Of a stretch of DNA of 64,000 nt, positions 59,085 through 64,000 are shown one piece after another. Each line of letters starts with the position of its first letter. Position 1 is the first letter of the stretch. The notes beneath the pieces are model-generated. The model was not told where the DNA came from. It saw only the letters and a program-made list of their open reading frames with translations, and made no database searches. Source of the DNA: Quercus robur (lineage: Eukaryota; Streptophyta; Magnoliopsida; Fagales; Fagaceae); NCBI RefSeq assembly GCF_932294415.1, contig NC_065537.1, positions 3,410,001 to 3,474,000 of the forward strand. The letters are read 5' to 3'. A program made the translations under genes and the position numbers.

Positions 59085-59660
59085 AAATCTAAGTTTTGGA
59101 CAGAACCAAGGTATTGTATGGTCCTCGGACTCAAACCTATAGGGAAACCAACTACTTAAAAATCTAAATTTTAGACAGAACCAAGGTATTGTATGGTCCT
59201 CGGACTCAAACCTATGGAGAAACCAACTACTTAAAAATCTAAATTTTGGACAGAACCAAGGTATTGTATGGTCTTCGGACTCAAACCTATGGGGAAACCA
59301 ACTACTTAAAAGAAATCTAAGTTTTGGACAGAACCAAGGTATTGTATGGTCCTCAGACTCAAACCTATGGGGAAACCAACTACTTAAAAATCTAAGTTTT
59401 GGACAGAACCAAGGTATTGTATGGTCCTCGGATTCAAACCTATGGGGAAACTAACTACTTAAAAATCTAAGTTTTGGGCAAAACTAAGGTATTGTATGGT
59501 CCTCGGACTCAAACCTATGGGGAAACCAACTACTTAAAAGAAATCTAAGTTTTGAGCAGAACCTAGGTATTGTATGGTCCTTGGACTCAAACCTATGGGG
59601 AAACCAATTACTTAAAAAACTAAGTTTTGGAGACTCAAACCTATGGGGAAACCGACCACT
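59085..59660 (+). repeat. TE3 minisatellite, 74-80 bp unit, about 7.5 copies
   Basis: The unit reads TTTTGGACAGAACCAAGG, then GGTCCTCGGACTC, then CTATGGGGAAACCAACTAC. It is homologous to the TE1 and TE2 units but more diverged between copies. The last copy is truncated. Confidence 0.92.
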
Positions 59661-61248
59661 TAAGGAGAATTCTAGATTGCTCAGACCTACGGGGAGATTA
59701 CTTGCTAAAAGTCGGGTTAAGTCCTAGACGGAGTGAAGATCCCGACCTGTCCTCGGATCCTCAGTTCCAAGGGAACCGATGAAAACGAGCGTTTAGGTTT
59801 GGTACGATCGTACCTTGGCGACCCGCATGGGCAGTTCATTTTGGGTTACCCATCCTCGGGTGATTACCTCCTATACAGTACCGAGCATTCAGTTGTCATC
59901 TCGGTTAGTCTAGGGTATGTAACCTTTTCCAGGTCGGCATTACTGTGCCGGATAGTTTCAATAAGCTCAGAATAATATCTTTTTCTTAACAAGGGTTTCG
60001 GCCCTAGGTATCGTTTTTTTTAAGTCGTAATTATTGTGCCGGATAGTTTCAATAAGCTCAAAATAATGTCTTTTTCTTAATAGGAGTTTCGGCCCTAAGT
60101 ATCGTTTAGAATATAAAAAGAAAATGTCATATGATAGCACATCTATTTACGGCATAACCATTGCAAAAAAGAAAGAATACATGGAATAACATAATGTCAA
60201 CTTTTATTAATATAAAGAAGTAGTACAGCGTACAATGAGGGGCTTAAACAAGCCTATACAGGAAGCTAATTACCAAAGCAAAAATAAAAAGATACAAGGA
60301 AACGACAAGTCTTTCTAAACTCTGCTCCAGTAGCGATTATGTATGAGAGGGTGACCCCCTTTGATGGAAGAGGAAGAAGAAAAAGCACTAGGATGGATCC
60401 GGTGATGGGAAAGAAGAAGAAGGGGAGGCAAAAGAAGGCACCAGTGAAGGAAGAGAGGAGGAAGCAGGGATGCTAAGTTCCCGCTTCAGCCCTAACTCCT
60501 AACACGCAGGTGCCATATTAGCTATGCTCGGAAGAGAGCGGATGGTACCGACGATGAAAGGCCCTATTGCTATCATACCAAAAATCTGATGCGATCAGCA
60601 CCTGCTTCGGATTTTGGCTGAAGGAGGAGGAGGCTTCCCCCCCCCCCCCCCCGCCTTGTGAAAGGGGAGAGTTGTTTTCAGTCTCTGTCTACCTTGCCCT
60701 GACCGAGCCATCTTGAGTCTCGGAGAGACCCAATGCTTTCGAAGAGGGTGTGGTCTCTTCACCCTCACCTTTGCCCCAAGCATATCACGCTCTAAGGTTT
60801 GATCGCGCTGGTAATGAAAATCTTGAGCGCAGCTGGAGGTTTAGGATTTTGGAGAGACTGAAGGGTCTGTACGTAAAGAAAGTGACCTCCTACCTTGCTT
60901 CTTATATGGAAGGCAGGATTGGTGGCATTTAATTTATACAAATTTCCAAGAAGAGCTGCAAACAAGATGGTAATTTCCCCTCAACTCCCAACGTCGTCCA
61001 CAACTGTCGGTTTTGGGTGGCCTCGTAAAGGGAATTAATTAAAGACGCGCCTCGTACACTGAAACGGCAAGAGCACGATGTGCGTAAATCTAAAAGAATG
61101 TCCCATAACCCGGCGCATCTCCTAGGCAAACGAAGAGACACCGACATTTAATGAAGGGCGAAGCGAGGCAAACCATGATACAACCCGAATATCACCAAAA
61201 CCCTCCTCCCCAACCAAGAGGTCGGGCAGCAGGATTTTGAGGGGCTAT
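59661..61248 (+). other. TE3 internal region, no recognised gene
   Basis: A duplicated GTGCCGGATAGTTTCAATAA (59,946 and 60,031) and a C16 run (60,637-60,652) are visible. TCCTCGG motifs recur (for example 59,750 and 59,853). Parts match TE2 (42,668-43,090). No gag-pol motif was seen. Confidence 0.55.
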
Positions 61249-61879
61249 TGTGAGGCCAGAGAATTTGTGATCCTGGCCCACTTTACATTAGGGCCCAAGG
61301 CCTAAGCCGAGGAGAGGCATTGTCGAGGATGTATAATGTAAGGCAAAATTGTCTTGAGGCAAAGCCGAGGATGATTCTGTCCTCGGCATCTTGTAGTGCC
61401 CCTAAGAGGAAGGGCGAGCACAGTACAGGAGCGGCCCAAGTAAAAGGCTGCCAATACTGCAATAAAGAGCTCTGCACCTGACAGGTCCATGCTCTTTGCC
61501 ATATTCTTCAGCTTTTACAACCACCCCCAACCACTCTAGGTATGGGCTGACGGGACAAGTCCTAAACCCTAGAAAATTGAGCTTACACGTGGACGCTGGA
61601 GAGAGGGTAAACGCTAATATAAAAAGGAGAAAGAGGCAATACAAAAGAGGGGGGGACAATCCGTCTCCCAAACCATGGAGTCCTAGAAAAAGGAGGATAA
61701 TAAGAGCACAAAGCTCCATACGCTCCTCGGACGAGGTTCAGTGACCGGAACCACCCAAACCGTTGCCCGGTAGCCAAGACCTAGCCTTTCAAACCCACGC
61801 TCTACAAATTATATTGTTTGGGCCTCTTAACGTACGAACCTAATATCACTTTGGGGTCGTTACAAATTGAGTCCCTACA
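61249..61879 (+). repeat. TE3 3' LTR, 631 bp
   Basis: It begins TGTGAGGCC and ends CCCTACA at the ATTTC duplication. It aligns with the 5' LTR without length change. Confidence 0.92.
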
Positions 61880-64000
61880 ATTTCTATACATTAATTATAA
61901 GTGTAATTGTTTGTTAATGTCTCATCACTTAATTTTTTTTTTTTTTTTTTTTGGGTTTAATATATTCAAATTTACACTATTGGGTCACACATTTTCATTG
62001 CCCTTAACATGTGCATGCTAAATTTTGTATTAATTGAATACTATTTACTATTTGATCATATATTTTACAAATAAATTTGTTAATAGTCTCTTATCACCTT
62101 AATATTTTGCAAGTATAGAGATTTTAAAGTGCAAATTTAATATCTTACCTTTTTCACTCATTTTAAGGACATATAATATATAATCAAAATTAATTTCCCA
62201 AATATAATTAATGACATGTAATATAATCAAAATTAATTGCTAAATTTTATAATAATTAATGAATATTATAAATGAACCATAAAAACAAATTCTTATTAAA
62301 AATTTTAAAATAACTAAGTGTACATGCGCACCATGTAGAACATCAGCTAATTTGAATAATAGGGCAAATCAACACTTGTCGTGAATATGTTTTTAATATA
62401 AAAGCTTTAAAAAAAAATTAAGTTGTATATTTTGAGTTCCAAATTTCGACCAACAATTGTCAAAATAATCCAAAATGTATGCAGAATTAGGGCCATTATC
62501 TTCCTAAAAATGTCTAAGTCATTAGTAGAATGAGGGTTGAGAGTCATACCATTTGTCCTCTCAGCTGGTTGAGGGGCTTAGGAAATGACGTTATTATACT
62601 GACGTTAATTATGCACATGAATTGTCATGTTAATTTCGAATATATTATGGTAAATATTTTAATAACTTTAGAATTTTGTAATAATTTTTGTACTTTTCAT
62701 TTTGTTTTATTTTTCAACAATTTCTAGTCTCTCAGCTCATATTTCTAACTTGATTTTCTACATTTGACCCCTCCCTAAACAAAGAGTCCCAAGATTTTTC
62801 TTTGCTTTTATATGGTATTTAAGTATAATCAAATTTACAGTTTCATGTATATAAATTTTTTGTTCCATTTTTTGTATTTCACTTTATATTTTATTAATCA
62901 CAGTTTTTATATATATTCATTTGATTTTCTTTATAAAACAAATTAAAAAAAAAAATCAACCACATGATATACCATAATTAATGGAACACAGAGAAAGACA
63001 AAAAATTTGTACTCAAGTTTCATTTATGAAAAATTTGAAGCCCAAATAAAATAGCACAAATTATGCCACAACTGTTTACGTGGTAGACTGTGAATAGTAG
63101 AAAAAAATTGATGGGTTCATGTAAAATGGTTGTGTCAAAAGTTAATTGCGGCAATTTATGTGATCCTAAAACTACTCTTCATTTATATACCAACTGCATT
63201 TAGTACGATCCTCAAAAAAAAAAAAAAAAAAAAAAAAACTGCATTTAGTAGGAGCATGAGTTGGCTTGTCCACCTCTAAAATGATAAAACCTTGACATGC
63301 ATTTTGCTATTCTTTAACAACTATCATTAAAAATTTAAAACCTAACATGCAATTCTCATGGGTTACCCACTAACCCAGGCTATAGTTGCGTTTTCAAAAC
63401 ACAGTTATAACTTCTAAAAATGTGGCTATAGGCCAATTTGGTCTATAGTCGTAATTTTTATAATTGCGTTTTTAGGTGTGACCTAAAAGTTGTTACTATA
63501 GGTTCGATAGGTTTATAGCCGCGTTTTTTCAAACACGACTATTTAAATAGATATATTAATTATTATGAATTGGCATGATTTAGAAGTTAGGGTATGTTTG
63601 GTTAGAGTTGAAATAGAGTGGATAGAAAATAATGAAAAAAATGGGTTTGTGTGTTGTTTGGTAAAAAAGAAAGGAAAGAAAACTTTTTGGGTGGAGCCTA
63701 GGTATTTTTCAACCGGACCCACACAAAACTTGTCTCTTCACATTAGAGAGAAAACAAGCATGAAAAGCTTGTTAGAGCATCCACATCAGTGAATGCAAAC
63801 TTCTCATCTATTTTACACGAAAAAAGCTAGTTTTTCTATTTTACACACCTACTTTTACAAACCACACACATCAGTTTATCTATTTTACACATTTATTCAA
63901 TAAAATATTCAATTTTTTATTATTCTCTCCCTCACCGCCCCTCTCTCTCACGACCCATCACTACCAACGATCCCTCCACACCTAGCCACCATCATCACCA
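61880..64000. other. AT-rich intergenic DNA with MITE-like fragments
   Basis: About 63,040-63,170 is a foldback related to the one at 10,640. At 63,390-63,545, CTATAG-centred inverted segments (GGCTATAGGCC, then TTTGGTCTATAG) suggest another decayed DNA element. AGAGCATCCACATCAGTG at 63,773-63,790 resembles a common plant MITE end and runs off the window. No gene was seen. Confidence 0.45.

Larger units (their letters stand above)
58224..61879 (+). mobile_element. TE3: complete non-autonomous LTR retrotransposon, 3,656 bp, TSD ATTTC
   Basis: Two 631-bp LTRs (58,224-58,854 and 61,249-61,879) differ at roughly 30 positions by my count, so it is older than TE2. Perfect ATTTC duplications flank it (58,219-58,223 and 61,880-61,884). 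The primer site TGGCGCCGTTTGTGG starts at 58,857 and the tract GATTTTGAGGGGCTAT ends at 61,248. Inside are a minisatellite (59,085-59,660) and about 1.6 kb without any recognised coding domain. Confidence 0.93.

Overview
The window looks like nuclear DNA of a flowering plant, probably a eudicot. It is AT-rich and contains intron-bearing ZIP metal-transporter genes with GT-AG introns, LTR retrotransposons, a LINE remnant, tRNA-derived SINEs and several MITEs. I see no bacterial operons, CRISPR arrays, or rRNA or tRNA genes. I could not determine the species.

Layout. Positions 1-10,424 are the end of a large non-autonomous LTR retrotransposon on the minus strand (TE1). About 9.5 kb of it is a tandem array of an 80-bp unit, roughly 116 copies, lying just inside the element from its primer-binding site and 5' LTR. 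Four ZIP loci follow, all on the minus strand: ZIP-A (10,947-13,083), ZIP-B (28,784-31,226), ZIP-C (36,249-38,093) and a broken ZIP-D (48,485-52,912). A and B form one pair and C and D another. The C and D blocks, roughly 34.3-46.3 kb and 46.8-54.4 kb, are tandem segmental duplicates, and several transposon insertions can be dated as later than the duplication because the other copy keeps the empty site.

Relatives of TE1 recur through the window. They are a complete young element, TE2 (38,625-44,316, TSD ACATT), a complete older element, TE3 (58,224-61,879, TSD ATTTC), and three solo LTRs with perfect 5-bp TSDs (14,706-15,221; 35,279-35,920; 57,063-57,776). TE1, TE2 and TE3 all carry a version of the same 75-82 bp minisatellite a few hundred bases inside the primer-binding site. 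Their LTRs share a G-box plus TATA promoter and a GC-rich inverted repeat whose arm contains TCCTCGG, a core also present in every minisatellite unit. No gag-pol was seen in any of them, so they are LARD-like and need proteins from another element.

The A-B interval (17.2-28.2 kb) is transposon debris. It holds a composite small LTR element with an initiator-Met-tRNA primer site and a 4.3-kb nested insertion, a degenerate Copia integrase fragment, a large inverted repeat around a (GA)n tract, and a SINE. The intact ZIP genes are expected to move zinc, and perhaps other divalent metals, across a cell membrane. A, B and C have full-length open frames (355, 359 and 355 residues). D has two frameshifts in exon 1, a lost splice donor, a frameshift in its last exon and a LINE fragment in its last intron.
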